From Niabella drilacis (GTDB taxonomy: Bacteria; Bacteroidota; Bacteroidia; Chitinophagales; Chitinophagaceae): a stretch of DNA of 64,000 nucleotides. This document shows, in pieces, positions 43,384 to 53,571 of this stretch (position 1 is its first letter; each line of letters opens with the position of its first letter). The stretch lies in contig NZ_FMZO01000014.1 of assembly GCF_900101395.1 (NCBI RefSeq), forward strand, positions 62,001 to 126,000, read 5' to 3'. The notes beneath the pieces were generated by a model. It was not told the DNA's origin, ran no database searches, and was given only the letters and a program-made list of their open reading frames with translations. The translations under genes and the position numbers were made by a program.

Positions 43384-44070
43384 CTATGGCTTTATAACCG
43401 GGTTAAGCTGGGTAAAGTTGGTATAAAAAGTATCAATACAACCGGCTTCCGGAAGAAAGGCGGTCCGGTAGGTAATTTCTCCTCCCACACCCTGGAATAC
43501 GGAGTCGCTGACCGTATAGGGCACCCTAACCGATTTTGTTGCACCGGAAACATCCGTAAACCGGAACTCAGAGAACAACGCATAGCGCGGGGCAAGATAA
43601 AACTTCAGCGACAGGCTGTTTTTGGATTGACTCCATTCTTTCAAGCTGATGGCCTGCTGCTGCAAACTATTCTGGAACTGTTCGCCATAAGCACGGGCAG
43701 CAGTTTCACCGGCCATTGACCGGTATATTAATGCCGCATCCGAAGTAACGGTCTCAAAAACATACGAATCTTCAGAGAGGCCGGTCAGATCGTGATACAG
43801 GGTATCGCCCAGCCGGTTCTCCGGCATATCCAGCACAACGGAGTCTGCCCGGGTATTCCAATACAGGATCACCTTTTTTACCTTGGGGTCTTTATTTACA
43901 TATTGAAGCCGTACCCGGTTTTTCCCCGGCATTGAGGAAAGAGCACTTAATTTATTCAAATAAATGATCTCCCCATTCTCCAGGTACTTTTTATGAAGAT
44001 CATTCATCTTTGAGCAGGACCACAACAACAGCAGCAACCCCGCATACACTAAAAACGGATATTTGGTCAT
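43384..44070 (-). CDS. DUF4998-like lipoprotein
   Basis: 228 residues with lipobox cysteine at 19 (LLLLLWSCSKMND). The following pattern, EIIYLNKLSALSSMPGKNRV, VKKVILYWNTRADSV and YHDLTGLSEDSYVFETVTSD, is that of DUF4998 proteins found behind SusCD pairs. It is probably a surface glycan-binding or scaffold lipoprotein. It is the last gene of PUL-like operon 1, 10 bases after the DUF5000-like gene. Confidence 0.78.
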   Translation of the reverse strand: MTKYPFLVYAGLLLLLWSCSKMNDLHKKYLENGEIIYLNKLSALSSMPGKNRVRLQYVNKDPKVKKVILYWNTRADSVVLDMPENRLGDTLYHDLTGLSEDSYVFETVTSDAALIYRSMAGETAARAYGEQFQNSLQQQAISLKEWSQSKNSLSLKFYLAPRYALFSEFRFTDVSGATKSVRVPYTVSDSVFQGVGGEITYRTAFLPEAGCIDTFYTNFTQLNPVIKP

Positions 44071-44080
44071 ATCACTTATT

Positions 44081-45256
44081 TTACTGATTAATTTTAGTAT
44101 CTCCCCACAATGTCATTTCCATTACCTGTATCACAGAGGCATTGGCCCAGGTTTGCAGGCATACAAAACGCAGGTATCTTACAGGGGGCGCCGTTAAGGG
44201 CACATTCCATTCCTCTCCTTTTACGTTCGCGTATTGGATATCCTCTGTGGTTACGCCTCCCAGGGGAAGCCCGGAGGGTTTTACGGACTCAAATTCGCCC
44301 AGCAATGTCCAGGTATTAAAATTATCGCTGACATTTGATGTAGCAGACCCCCATACCTGGAATTTTTTCGGATGTCCCAGGTTATAGATCAGGTTGTTCT
44401 CCGGTCGCTGGTTGATCTTGAAGCGGCTCAGTTTTGCCAGCTGCCCCATATCAAAGGTAAATTCGAGGTTATAGTTTGCAAATCCGCTGGTAATACTGTT
44501 GTTCCACAAATTCTCAATATACCAGTTCGAAGTGGTATACGCATTGTAAGGAATCCCCGGGGGGTTCCACCTGCGGAATTTCAACTTGTCTAGCTGGGTT
44601 TCGTAAAGCGGGGTATAATCATCATACAGGGTATCAGTTTTATTTCCCCACCGGTCGCGGATGGTTACACCAAAGGTTCTTGAAGGATCCTGGTAGCCCC
44701 TTACATTGCCCCCGGATGCTTTGGCCTTGCTGTAAAACGACTGTACTTCCCGCATCTCCGTTACTCCGTTCATCTGCGTGGGCGTAACCACGGTCACCAC
44801 AAGATCCGCTTCACTTTGGTTGGCCCAATCCAGCCGGATCCCTCCAAAATCGTTTTGTACGGCCATGGTATTTAAAACCGAATAAATGGGTGCATCTGCC
44901 GGTTTAACGGTCACCAAGACAGGCGCCGATTCATTGTTGCTCCGGTCCACCGTCCGGAGCTCTACCGTATGTTCGGCTGATCTGCCAAACCCTTCCACCA
45001 CCAGCTCCTGGCTATAGATCGAAGCCCGCTGTTCTGCCGGCCGGCCATTCCGTGTATAGGTCGCTTTTACATACAGCAGATCCGGGTCAGAAGGGATGTC
45101 GTAGGTGATCACAGCCCTTCCCTCCAGGTTGCTGACCCTGGGCGCCATTACCGGTCCGGGCGCGGTACCATCGGTTGGGAACTGGCCGGTAAATGCTTCT
45201 TTTTTACAAGAAGTGATGAAGACGATCAATGAAACAAACAAAATTACTTTATTCAT
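44081..45256 (-). CDS. DUF4959/DUF5126/DUF5000-like surface lipoprotein
   Basis: 391 residues from the ATG at 45256 (MNKVILFVSLIVFITSCKKE, lipid Cys17); the in-frame ATG at 45280 would overlap susD. An N-terminal Ig-like domain (DGTAPGPVMAPRVSNLEGRA) and a second one (LDWANQSEADLVVTVVTPTQ) precede a C-terminal F5/8-type discoidin-like domain (about 250-385: NYNLEFTFDMGQLAKLSRFK, VRYLRFVCLQTWANASVIQV). This chain of domains is common next to SusCD and is thought to bind glycans at the cell surface. Third gene of the operon. Confidence 0.8.
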   Translation of the reverse strand: MNKVILFVSLIVFITSCKKEAFTGQFPTDGTAPGPVMAPRVSNLEGRAVITYDIPSDPDLLYVKATYTRNGRPAEQRASIYSQELVVEGFGRSAEHTVELRTVDRSNNESAPVLVTVKPADAPIYSVLNTMAVQNDFGGIRLDWANQSEADLVVTVVTPTQMNGVTEMREVQSFYSKAKASGGNVRGYQDPSRTFGVTIRDRWGNKTDTLYDDYTPLYETQLDKLKFRRWNPPGIPYNAYTTSNWYIENLWNNSITSGFANYNLEFTFDMGQLAKLSRFKINQRPENNLIYNLGHPKKFQVWGSATSNVSDNFNTWTLLGEFESVKPSGLPLGGVTTEDIQYANVKGEEWNVPLTAPPVRYLRFVCLQTWANASVIQVMEMTLWGDTKINQ

Positions 45257-45273
45257 TTTATAAGAATTATTTT

Positions 45274-47166
45274 TTACCACCCGGGGTTTTGAACAAGGTT
45301 TCCGTTTTTGAGCAGCTCATCCTGCATAATGGGCCATAACACTTCCTTTAAGGTATATTGCTTCCGGATATACGTAAGCGGTTGATAAAACTCCTGGGCT
45401 TTTGTACCTTCTGTATTCCATCCCTGGATGGGTTGGTTAAAGTACTCGAGCGCCACCTTCCACCTGCGCAGATCCCAGAACCGCTGTGCTTCAAAAGCCA
45501 GCTCAATGCTCCGTTCGCGATGAATGATCTCCCGCATCCCGGCTTTTGTTGTATACTTATCGGGATAAATGGAAAAGGCCGGCCAGGAACTTTCCACATT
45601 TTTCAAACCGGCCCTGTTCCTTACATAATTCAGATACTGCAATACTTCTGCCGTGGGGGCGGGGAGCGATTCATTCAGCGCTTCGGCATAAAGCAGGTAC
45701 AGATTGGCCAGCCGGTAAATAGGAAAATCAAATCTTTTGGGCACAAAAGTTTGCGCACTGTATGTAGACTGGTAATTCGATAATTTTTTAACATAGTAGG
45801 TGGTTACAGAATAGCGTTCTGTTCCAACGCGCCCCCCGGTAACGGAGCCCAGCATAAAGTTCAGCGGCCATTGCTGCTGATCGTTAAAACGCCCCAATCC
45901 ATACCACCATCCGCCGTCTACCCCCAAACTTCCGTAAAACCGGTACTCCCTGTCTAAGTGCATCTTTGCCGTGGTATACCCCGTTTGCATAAAGAATTTA
46001 TGATTTGCCGGAACGGTCTGCAATTCATACCTGCCGGTATAGTCATAGGTTTTGTCTTCTTCCATCGGGACCCCGTTACGGGTGTAGAACATCTCGGCCA
46101 TTTTTAAAGTGGGCACCAGCATCTGGTACACCACCCGCTCATGATCCGTGGCAAGCCGCGGCATGGTATAAATTTCGAGGTCGGAGCTAATGAAGGAGGA
46201 CAGGCTCCAGATGCGTTCCACGTTGTACTTATCTGCTATGATCTGGCCGGGCTGGATCACCAGTTTTGTGGAGTCCGATATATTCAGCGCGGGGTTGTTA
46301 AAACGGTACAATGCAACCCCAGCTTCCATACAGGTATCGATCGCATTTTTACAGGCCACCGCAGCCCGTTCCCATTTTTTGGGATCATAAACATTATTGA
46401 CCAGTAAAATACCCCGGTTATCCTTAAACCCTGCATAGTCCTGGTTGCCGTTGAACAACGGGCTGGCCGCCGTTACCAAAACATCAGCCTTTATGGTTGC
46501 TGCCGCCGCTTTGGTGATCCTCCCCGCTTCAGAAACTTCGTTTTCTATTTTATACGGCAGATCGGGCATTGCCTCATCCAGGAGCTGTACGATATAATCC
46601 ACTACCTTATCCACCGGCTCCCGGTATATAAACGTTTCTTTTGAAGGAACCTCTATGGACATGTTGTCTTTTATAATGGGGATAGGGCCGTATAACCGCA
46701 GCAGGTAAAAATGGTACCAGGCTTTTAATGCCTTTACTTCCGCCACCCACCGGGCGCGCTCAAAATCGTCCAGTCCCCCGGCCCTGGAGGCATTCTCGAT
46801 AAAAGTATTGCAATCTCTTATCGCCTGCCAGAGCGGTGTACCGCCTTTACTCCCTGCCCAGTAATCAAAGTAAGGGGAGGTTTTGTTATTGCCATAACGT
46901 GCCAGGTCAAAAGCATACTGCGCCCTGTTATTGAGGTCAACGTGAAACCAGTAGTCATCCCCTGCTATAAAGCCAGGCTCGGCCAGCGTTCCCAAACGGG
47001 GCAACCGGGAATAGCAGGTAGCCAGGTATTTTTCGGTGCTGGTCCTGTCCTTGAACGCATAATCTAAGGTTGCAATATTATCTGGTATTACATCCATATA
47101 TTTTTTACAGGATGCAAACAGGCCTGTAAATAACATTAAAAGAGCTGGATAAATTATCTTTTGCAT
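45274..47166 (-). CDS. SusD/RagB-family outer membrane lipoprotein
   Basis: 630 residues. Lipoprotein signal with Cys20 (LMLFTGLFASCKKYMDV). The four TPR-like helical pairs and the SusD signature (LKAWYHFYLLRLYGPIPIIK, IKADVLVTAASPLFNGNQDY, RFWDLRRWKVALEYFNQP) are clear. It caps the SusC pore and captures substrate at the surface. It starts 12 bases after the SusC stop. Confidence 0.93.
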   Translation of the reverse strand: MQKIIYPALLMLFTGLFASCKKYMDVIPDNIATLDYAFKDRTSTEKYLATCYSRLPRLGTLAEPGFIAGDDYWFHVDLNNRAQYAFDLARYGNNKTSPYFDYWAGSKGGTPLWQAIRDCNTFIENASRAGGLDDFERARWVAEVKALKAWYHFYLLRLYGPIPIIKDNMSIEVPSKETFIYREPVDKVVDYIVQLLDEAMPDLPYKIENEVSEAGRITKAAAATIKADVLVTAASPLFNGNQDYAGFKDNRGILLVNNVYDPKKWERAAVACKNAIDTCMEAGVALYRFNNPALNISDSTKLVIQPGQIIADKYNVERIWSLSSFISSDLEIYTMPRLATDHERVVYQMLVPTLKMAEMFYTRNGVPMEEDKTYDYTGRYELQTVPANHKFFMQTGYTTAKMHLDREYRFYGSLGVDGGWWYGLGRFNDQQQWPLNFMLGSVTGGRVGTERYSVTTYYVKKLSNYQSTYSAQTFVPKRFDFPIYRLANLYLLYAEALNESLPAPTAEVLQYLNYVRNRAGLKNVESSWPAFSIYPDKYTTKAGMREIIHRERSIELAFEAQRFWDLRRWKVALEYFNQPIQGWNTEGTKAQEFYQPLTYIRKQYTLKEVLWPIMQDELLKNGNLVQNPGW

Positions 47167-47178
47167 ACTAAAGTTATT

Positions 47179-50100
47179 CTATAAAGTACATTGAATTCCG
47201 AAATTAACTACTCGTTGAAGCGGATAACCCAAACCATTGCCTCCCATTTCCGGATCCCACAGTTTAAACCTGGAAAAATTGAACAGGTTGGTTCCATTGG
47301 TATAGATCCGCAGCTTTGTAAGTTTAAGCCGGTGTATAAGACGCTCCGGCATGGTATAACCCAGCTCTACCTGCTTCACCCGTAAGAAGGACCCGTTCTG
47401 CATGAACCAGGTACTTGTACTAACATTATTATTATTCACTGCCGGGGCCAGTCTTGGCCAAAGTGCATAGATGTTCCGGTTGTCCTCTGACCAGTGATCA
47501 TCGGCATAGGCTTTTAAAAGCTGGTTGGAGTAGCCGGTTCCGCCAACGAACGGCGTGGTTTCAGCGGCATTGATCCAAAAGGACCTGCGCCCAAGCCCCT
47601 GCAAGAAAACCGAGAAGTCGACATTCTTATAGGTGGTGGAAATCCCGAAGCCATAAATGATCTCCGGAACTGTCGGGTACCCGATCGGAACCTGGTCCAG
47701 CTGATCAATAACCCCATCATTATTGATATCCCTGAATTTAATATCCCCCCCCATTGCATCGGCTCCCTGTGCAGGTGAGTTCTCTACCTCGGCATCATCT
47801 ACAAACAGCCGCTCTGCCACATAGCCCCAGGTTTGGTTAATGGGGTACCCAATGCGGGACTTCCAGGGTGTAGCGCTGTAATCCGGCTCATCGTATACCC
47901 TGATCTTATTGGTAGCATAGGTAAAATTCCCTCTTCCGGATATGAACCAGTTATTGGAGAGGCTCCTGGATACTTCCAGCGCCACATCAATCCCTTTGCT
48001 GCTGGCTTCGCCCAGGTTGGCTTTGGGATAATAGGCCAGGCCCATGGTATAGGGTATAAAGGACCGCTGCAGCAGGATATTATACCGGTACTCCCGGTAA
48101 AGGTCTATGGTAAGATTGGCCGCATTCAGCAACCCGACCTCAAAACTCAGGTTCGACTTCCTTGAGGTTTCCCAGGTGATATTGGGGTTGGCATAACGTT
48201 TTTCCAGAACGCCAACAATTGTATTTGAAAATTCGGAACCGAACATATAGGACCGGCTGGAGGCATTCATATCTACTTCTGAAAGGAAGAAGAACCGCTC
48301 TTCATCCGTTCCGATAGCATCGTTCCCCACCAGCCCGTAGCTGGCCCTGATCTTTAAGTTATTAATGATCTTCCGGAGGCCATCGCTCCAGAATTTTTCC
48401 TTGGACACATACCAGGCGCCCCCGATAGACGGAAAGAATCCAAAACGGTGCGATTGTGAAAAGCGTTCGGAACCGTTATACCCGAAATTGGCTTCCAGGA
48501 AATAACGCTGCATTAAACCATAGGTAAACCGGCCCGCCAGCCCCATGTTCCGGTGCGGAAGCGAGTTCTGCAATGAGCCGGCATTGGCTGCCAGTTTGTT
48601 CAGCATGGTATATACCAATGTACTGCTAAACGTATGGTCTCCTTTTAACGTGGGGCTGTAATTTAAAATACCCTGGAAATAATTTTCAGAAGATACATCC
48701 TTCCCGGTTTCTGCATAATCCAGGTATTCGCGGCCCGTAGTAGGGTTCAGCTCCTGCAGCAGGTACACACCGGTTGTTTTATCATAATCGGCCAGGGCAT
48801 AATAATAAGGGTTGTACGCCCGCTGCACGCTGTAATAATTATAGCGGGTGGTATTATACATAGCGCTCAGCTTCAGACCGGGAGTTATAAAATTCAGGTC
48901 CTGTTTTAATTCAAACTGGGCCAGCACCATGGCATTGGTATAGTTCCTGTATCCCTTTACCAGGTCTGCATAAGGATTGCTGTAATTACCGGAACCGGAA
49001 TTTCCGAAAAGGATGTGTTCCGTTAGTTCATTGGCCGCATCCGGCGGATAGTATGCGGGGTACAGAACAGGATTGGTTTTCATGATCCGGCTGTAAATAT
49101 CGGAGCCGGTATAAATGGGGCCGGTATAATCGGTCCAGGTTGAGTTAAGACGTACCAGTGCCTCCGTGGTCCTGGTCAGATCCATATTTACATTTGCCCT
49201 TAACCCAAAAGTTTTCAGATCAATATTATTATTAAAGTTATTTCTTTTATCAACCTTTAACAGCCCGTTGTCCTGGTTATAGGTAGCCGCTACATAATAG
49301 CGCGCCACTTTTCCGCCGCCGCTCACATTCAGGTTCAGGCGCTGGTTCTGCGTATTATTTTTCAGCAGCATCGAGTACCAGTCGGTTGTCGGGTACAAAA
49401 GCGGGAACTTACCGGCCATCGTATTTTCAATTTTTTCCTGCGAATAGGGAACAAGCCCCAGGCGGTCCCTTGTCATCACCGCTTCATTGGCCAGTTCCAT
49501 ATAGGTAACCGGGTCGGCAATTTCGATCTTGCGGGTGGGGCTCGATATCGACCGTTCATAACGTGCAGCAACGATCGCCCTGCTTTCTTTACCTTCTTTG
49601 GTTGTAATTAAAATAACCCCGTTAGCGCCCCTGGCGCCATACAATGAAGTAGCGGTAGCATCCTTCATCACCGAAAAGCTTGCGATATCATCTACCTGCA
49701 ATCTTGCCAGTTCGGTAGCTGACATTTCAATACCATCTACCAGGATCAGCGGCCGGTTCTGGTTGCCAAAGCTGGTAACACCGCGAATAAAAAAATTAGC
49801 ATTATCCAGCCCCGGCTCGCCGCTCTGCTGAAAGGCGATCATACCCGCTACGCGCCCCGCAAGGGCGGTTGTAAGGTTACTGGATGGTGTTTTTAATTCC
49901 GCTGGTTTAACAGTGGTGATCGCACCCACCACGCTCTCCTTTTTTTGCGAACCAAAGGCCACAACGGTCACTTCAGACAGGGCATCTTTTTTGGGCATCA
50001 GGACCACGTTAATCATACGCTGGCCGCGTACAGACACCACCTGGTCCTCCATGCCGGCAAAGGAGTAGCGCAATGATTCACCTGTGGAGACTTCTACTTT

Positions 50101-50301
50101 ATAGGCCCCTTTTTCATCGGTAAGGGCACCCCTGGAACTTCCGTTAATTGTTACAGAAGCCCCGGGCAACGGCTGCCCCAGCGTATCGGTAACGCTCCCC
50201 GTTACGGGTCCTGACTGCGCTACCGACCTTGCGGACACCAGCAACGTTACCAGGAGAAGTAATAAAAAGGCACACCGGGTCTGTTTAAATCGATTCTGCA
50301 T
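47179..50301 (-). CDS. SusC/RagA-family TonB-dependent transporter
   Basis: 1040 residues, full length for SusC. Signal peptide to about 29; a carboxypeptidase-regulatory-like domain at 33-105 (VTGSVTDTLGQPLPGASVTI); plug at about 115-230 with the SusC signatures SEVTVVAFGSQKKESVVGAI and MKDATATSLYGARGANGVIL; then a 22-strand barrel ending FGIQCTL. It imports an oligosaccharide or similar nutrient with TonB-ExbBD energy. First gene of PUL-like operon 1. No enzyme gene is intact in this operon, so the substrate is unknown. Confidence 0.94.
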   Translation of the reverse strand: MQNRFKQTRCAFLLLLLVTLLVSARSVAQSGPVTGSVTDTLGQPLPGASVTINGSSRGALTDEKGAYKVEVSTGESLRYSFAGMEDQVVSVRGQRMINVVLMPKKDALSEVTVVAFGSQKKESVVGAITTVKPAELKTPSSNLTTALAGRVAGMIAFQQSGEPGLDNANFFIRGVTSFGNQNRPLILVDGIEMSATELARLQVDDIASFSVMKDATATSLYGARGANGVILITTKEGKESRAIVAARYERSISSPTRKIEIADPVTYMELANEAVMTRDRLGLVPYSQEKIENTMAGKFPLLYPTTDWYSMLLKNNTQNQRLNLNVSGGGKVARYYVAATYNQDNGLLKVDKRNNFNNNIDLKTFGLRANVNMDLTRTTEALVRLNSTWTDYTGPIYTGSDIYSRIMKTNPVLYPAYYPPDAANELTEHILFGNSGSGNYSNPYADLVKGYRNYTNAMVLAQFELKQDLNFITPGLKLSAMYNTTRYNYYSVQRAYNPYYYALADYDKTTGVYLLQELNPTTGREYLDYAETGKDVSSENYFQGILNYSPTLKGDHTFSSTLVYTMLNKLAANAGSLQNSLPHRNMGLAGRFTYGLMQRYFLEANFGYNGSERFSQSHRFGFFPSIGGAWYVSKEKFWSDGLRKIINNLKIRASYGLVGNDAIGTDEERFFFLSEVDMNASSRSYMFGSEFSNTIVGVLEKRYANPNITWETSRKSNLSFEVGLLNAANLTIDLYREYRYNILLQRSFIPYTMGLAYYPKANLGEASSKGIDVALEVSRSLSNNWFISGRGNFTYATNKIRVYDEPDYSATPWKSRIGYPINQTWGYVAERLFVDDAEVENSPAQGADAMGGDIKFRDINNDGVIDQLDQVPIGYPTVPEIIYGFGISTTYKNVDFSVFLQGLGRRSFWINAAETTPFVGGTGYSNQLLKAYADDHWSEDNRNIYALWPRLAPAVNNNNVSTSTWFMQNGSFLRVKQVELGYTMPERLIHRLKLTKLRIYTNGTNLFNFSRFKLWDPEMGGNGLGYPLQRVVNFGIQCTL

Positions 50302-50694
50302 TTTTACTGGTAGTTAATTTTAGATCCTATGGATTAATCGTTAATATGACAAAGCCGTACAAAGATGCAGGGTACCTTTGACTTTCTTTAATACATCTTT
50401 TCCTTTATCTGATACAATTTTCCAAATAGCACATGTACGGCAAATGATACCGTGTAAACAGCTCCCCTGCAGTAGTCTTTTCTTTATTTTATACACCCTG
50501 CGGCCCCGGGTTAACCTGGCAGGGCGCCCCTGCACACCCGTTGAAACCCGAAGGGCTATACCATAGTTCTGGCTGAAAAAAAGTACCGCTTATCTGCCAT
50601 AAAATACAGGTACACAACCGCAGCATCCTTTAGTTTTAAAGGATCTTCTATCTTAAACAACCTATTTTAAAAGCTGCTTCAGCAGTCAAAAACG
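50302..50694. other. divergent intergenic region before susC
   Basis: About 390 bases between the SusC start and the broken sialidase. A plus-strand TACCTTTG (50373-50380) matches a -7 element but is far from the sialidase start; no exact leftward -7 element was found. The leader of the susC operon must lie here. Confidence 0.4.
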
Positions 50695-51634
50695 ATGATG
50701 CAACTGGTTTCAAAAATAATCGGCCTGAGCATAGCCCTGGCCTTTGGCGGTGCATGCACGGCAGCACAGGCACAAAACAAAAACGCTGTTAAAGAAAGTA
50801 ACGCTGCGGGCTCACTTCAGAAAGTAAGGGATCTTGTTATTTACAGGGACAGCCTGTTCCACAATGCCTTTCCGTCGATCATAAAGAAGAAAGACGGCAC
50901 ATACCTGCTGGCTTTCAGAAGAGCGCCGTATTTTCGGGGAGAAGAGCACCACGCATGTTGATCCCAACAGCTACCTGGTGCAACTGACCTCAAAAGACGG
51001 CATGAACTGGCCTGCTCAACCGGCCCTGCTCTCTGCACATCCGTTTGGCGGCTCACAGGACCCCTGTCTTTTACAATTAAGAAACGGCACTATCTTATGC
51101 GCCAGTTATGGATGGGCCTTCCCCAATGCCGATGCACTGGCCAAAATAAAGACTCCGTATTTTAAAACCGGCGATGCTGTTTTCCCGGGTGGCTATTTAT
51201 TGCGTTCCACAGACAATGGCAAGACCAGGAGCGCACCCGTTTACCCTCCATCCGTTCCGGACGAGATCCATTACAGTTTATATGGCAATAAAGTACCGGC
51301 CTACAACAGGGGTGCACTCTTTGAAGGAAGAAACGGAACCATTTACCGGGTGGTAGCCGCCACCGATGATGCCCGGACCCTGAAAACATCGAACTACCTG
51401 TTAACCTCCAAAGACGGGGGCAAAAGCTGGGCCTATCAATCAGTTGTTGCCAAAGACCCCAGGATCGTGTTCAACGAGACCTCCATTTATGAAACACCTA
51501 AAGGAGACCTGGTTGCCTTTATGCGCACAGGCAATGCAGGCGACACGGCCTATATAGCCCGTTCAAAAGACGGCGGAAGCACATTTACGTGGCGGCCCTG
51601 TTCCAAAGCCCCGGCAGATCCGGCAGGCTGCCAC
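50695..51634 (+). pseudogene. exo-sialidase-like (BNR) gene, frameshifted and truncated
   Basis: It starts with a signal peptide (MMQLVSKIIGLSIALAFGG) and the sialidase N-terminus (AFPSIIKKKDGTYLLAFRRA). In the T run near 50931-50935 the frame shifts by one base; the +1 frame continues FGEKSTTHVDPNSYLVQLTS and three Asp-box-like motifs (STDNGKTRSAP, SKDGGKSWAYQ, SKDGGSTFTW). The similarity ends at about 51600 and the sequence runs into the end of the convergent gene at 51635, so the last third of the propeller is missing. Two independent lesions make it a pseudogene rather than a sequencing slip alone. Two intact sialidase-fold genes occur at 55-60 kb. Confidence 0.82.
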
Positions 51635-52570
51635 TTAATACGGCTCCATTTTCAGCAGCGCATATGCCGCGGCCGCATGCACATCGGCGTTATACCCCGC
51701 CAGCCGGCTGTTGCTGAGCAGCGGATATTGCTGCAACAGCCATTCCCGGCCGGCCTTTGTGCCCTTTAGCGCCAGCCCTGCCAGCAAATAGGGCCACATT
51801 TCCTTTTCATCTCTTTTACGGAACAGCCGGCTCCAGGCGGCTTCCGCTTCTGCACTTCTTTCTGCCGGAGCTGCGATCCACAGCGTTGTCAGCAATGCAG
51901 CATGGATAGCCGGATCTGTTGGCAACAGGTCTGCCGCATGACGAACCTGGTCCCAGCGGGATGCTTCCAGCACATGCAGGAAGCGCAGCACATAAGCAAT
52001 AACCGGTACGGCTGCATGGTCGTTTTCCGCCAGCTGCTGCAACAGGAGCGTAACCAGCCGGTCCTTTGCCCTATTGTTGCCGGGCGCTGAAAAACCGGTT
52101 GCATTCCACAGTTCATATACCTGCATCGGGCTGGTGTGTTCCTCCCGCAGGAGCTTGTTAACAGTTGCTTCCGGTAAAACAGGATACCTTAGTTTGGAGA
52201 GGGTCTCTATCGCATGCAGCCGGTCCGGCGCTGTTGTATCCCTATAAACAGCTGCAATCTTCCGTACCCAGCGGGCACGTTCCTTTTTTGAGCGGGAAGC
52301 CTGTGCCAGAACCCGCCATATACCGATCCTGTATTTTGGAACAGCGGCGTACAGCCGGTCTTCTTCCCTGAAAATGCGGTATACCTCATTCACAGCCGCA
52401 CCGCTCCATACCAGGTATTCTGCCACATGCACTTTTATCCATTCCTGCTGCCCCTGCAAAAGCTGCCGCAGGTCTTTTATGTAAACCGGGTCCCTTGCAA
52501 AAGCACTGCCGGCGCCGGCTGCCAGCAACAGCATACCTGCAAAAAAACCGGCACTCCATTTTATAAACAT
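51635..52570 (-). CDS. exported HEAT-like helical repeat protein
   Basis: 311 residues with a signal peptide (FAGMLLLAAGAGSAFA). The remainder is all-helical with a ~35-residue periodicity reminiscent of HEAT/armadillo repeats (LRQLLQGQQEWIKVHVAEYL, HAIETLSKLRYPVLPEATVN, AWSRLFRKRDEKEMWPYLLA). No enzyme motif. It lies 5 bases behind the GH43 gene and is probably co-transcribed. Similar helical exported proteins are found in glycan-degrading clusters, but the role is unknown. Confidence 0.72.
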   Translation of the reverse strand: MFIKWSAGFFAGMLLLAAGAGSAFARDPVYIKDLRQLLQGQQEWIKVHVAEYLVWSGAAVNEVYRIFREEDRLYAAVPKYRIGIWRVLAQASRSKKERARWVRKIAAVYRDTTAPDRLHAIETLSKLRYPVLPEATVNKLLREEHTSPMQVYELWNATGFSAPGNNRAKDRLVTLLLQQLAENDHAAVPVIAYVLRFLHVLEASRWDQVRHAADLLPTDPAIHAALLTTLWIAAPAERSAEAEAAWSRLFRKRDEKEMWPYLLAGLALKGTKAGREWLLQQYPLLSNSRLAGYNADVHAAAAYALLKMEPY

Positions 52571-52575
52571 TTTTT

Positions 52576-53571
52576 TTAACGCTTCAGGGTAAGGGTAGCA
52601 CCGTTATCTATCACCTCATAAAAATGGGCCCTTTCACTGCCGTCGGGGCTGTTTGGACCGTGGAAGGTAAGCATCAGCTGGTTGCTGAAGGTTTTAAACA
52701 ACATGCCATGCCCGCTGTTTTCCTCTACCAGCAGGTCCTTTTGCTGAACCCAGGGACCGGTGACCTTACCCGTTGTTGATTCCGCAATACCGATGGCATA
52801 ACTTCCGTTCTTAAAGCTGGACCAGATCATGAGCAGTTTGTTGGTCCTGGTACGGTATAAAAAGCAACCATCCGTCACATAGCTGGTCACCCCATCGGGC
52901 CGCTGGTTACCGGTAGACCAGGGAGCGCTTGAGGCATGAAACAAGGTAAGCGGGGCACCCCGGGGTTTTGAGAGATCCGGCGTAAGCGCCACAAGCTCCA
53001 TTGCCCCATCTTCTATCTGAACCCACTCATGACAGTAGATCATATACGGGACCCCGTCCTCCACCCACAGGGTACCATCCAGCGCCATCCGGTCCATAGG
53101 GGTATGCGGCAACCGGCCGGCAAAAGGAAGAAAGGGTCCCAACGGGCTGTCCGAATAAAAGATCTGCGTTCCCCGGAAGGTATACCGGGGCCAGTTAGCT
53201 TTTGCTTTTTTCCATTCAATATCCGAATTCAGCGTAGCAAACAAATAGTATTTGCCCTGGTACCGGTGTACCTCCGGGGCCCAGACCGGCCCCTTGATCC
53301 AGTTGTCACCGGGTATGCTAAAAACAGGATAGGGACCGTCCCAATGCTCCAGGTCCTTACTTTTATAGGCTACCACTCCGTTCGCTTTTTGCTTATCCCT
53401 GCCCACGGGCGATGCCTTATACAAATAATACACTTTATCTTTTGGGTCTGCAACTACAAAGGGATCCCGCACCTGCAGATCCTTTATATGTACCATGGTG
53501 CGCCCGTTTTGCCCGTACCCTGCGCCGGCAGGCCATACACTCAAAAAAACAACCAACAGCAATCCTTTCAT
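52576..53571 (-). CDS. GH43-like five-bladed propeller glycosidase
   Basis: 331 residues with a signal peptide (to about residue 21). The fold is the GH43/GH117-type propeller: catalytic base candidate D36 in LQVRDPFVVADPKDKVYYLY, IKGPVWAPEVHRYQGKYYLF, LDGTLWVEDGVPYMIYCHEW (acid candidate region) and SGHGMLFKTFSNQLMLTFHG. Usual substrates are alpha-arabinosides or beta-xylosides. It leads a two-gene unit with the HEAT-like gene. A minus-strand TACATTTG (53768-53761) could be its -7 element with a 180-base leader. Confidence 0.85.
   Translation of the reverse strand: MKGLLLVVFLSVWPAGAGYGQNGRTMVHIKDLQVRDPFVVADPKDKVYYLYKASPVGRDKQKANGVVAYKSKDLEHWDGPYPVFSIPGDNWIKGPVWAPEVHRYQGKYYLFATLNSDIEWKKAKANWPRYTFRGTQIFYSDSPLGPFLPFAGRLPHTPMDRMALDGTLWVEDGVPYMIYCHEWVQIEDGAMELVALTPDLSKPRGAPLTLFHASSAPWSTGNQRPDGVTSYVTDGCFLYRTRTNKLLMIWSSFKNGSYAIGIAESTTGKVTGPWVQQKDLLVEENSGHGMLFKTFSNQLMLTFHGPNSPDGSERAHFYEVIDNGATLTLKR

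Noticed and set aside
50695-51634. Reading the sialidase remnant as two real genes or as programmed frameshifting
   Set aside because: The two parts form one propeller family sequence, no slippery site with a downstream structure is apparent, and the 3' end is also missing.
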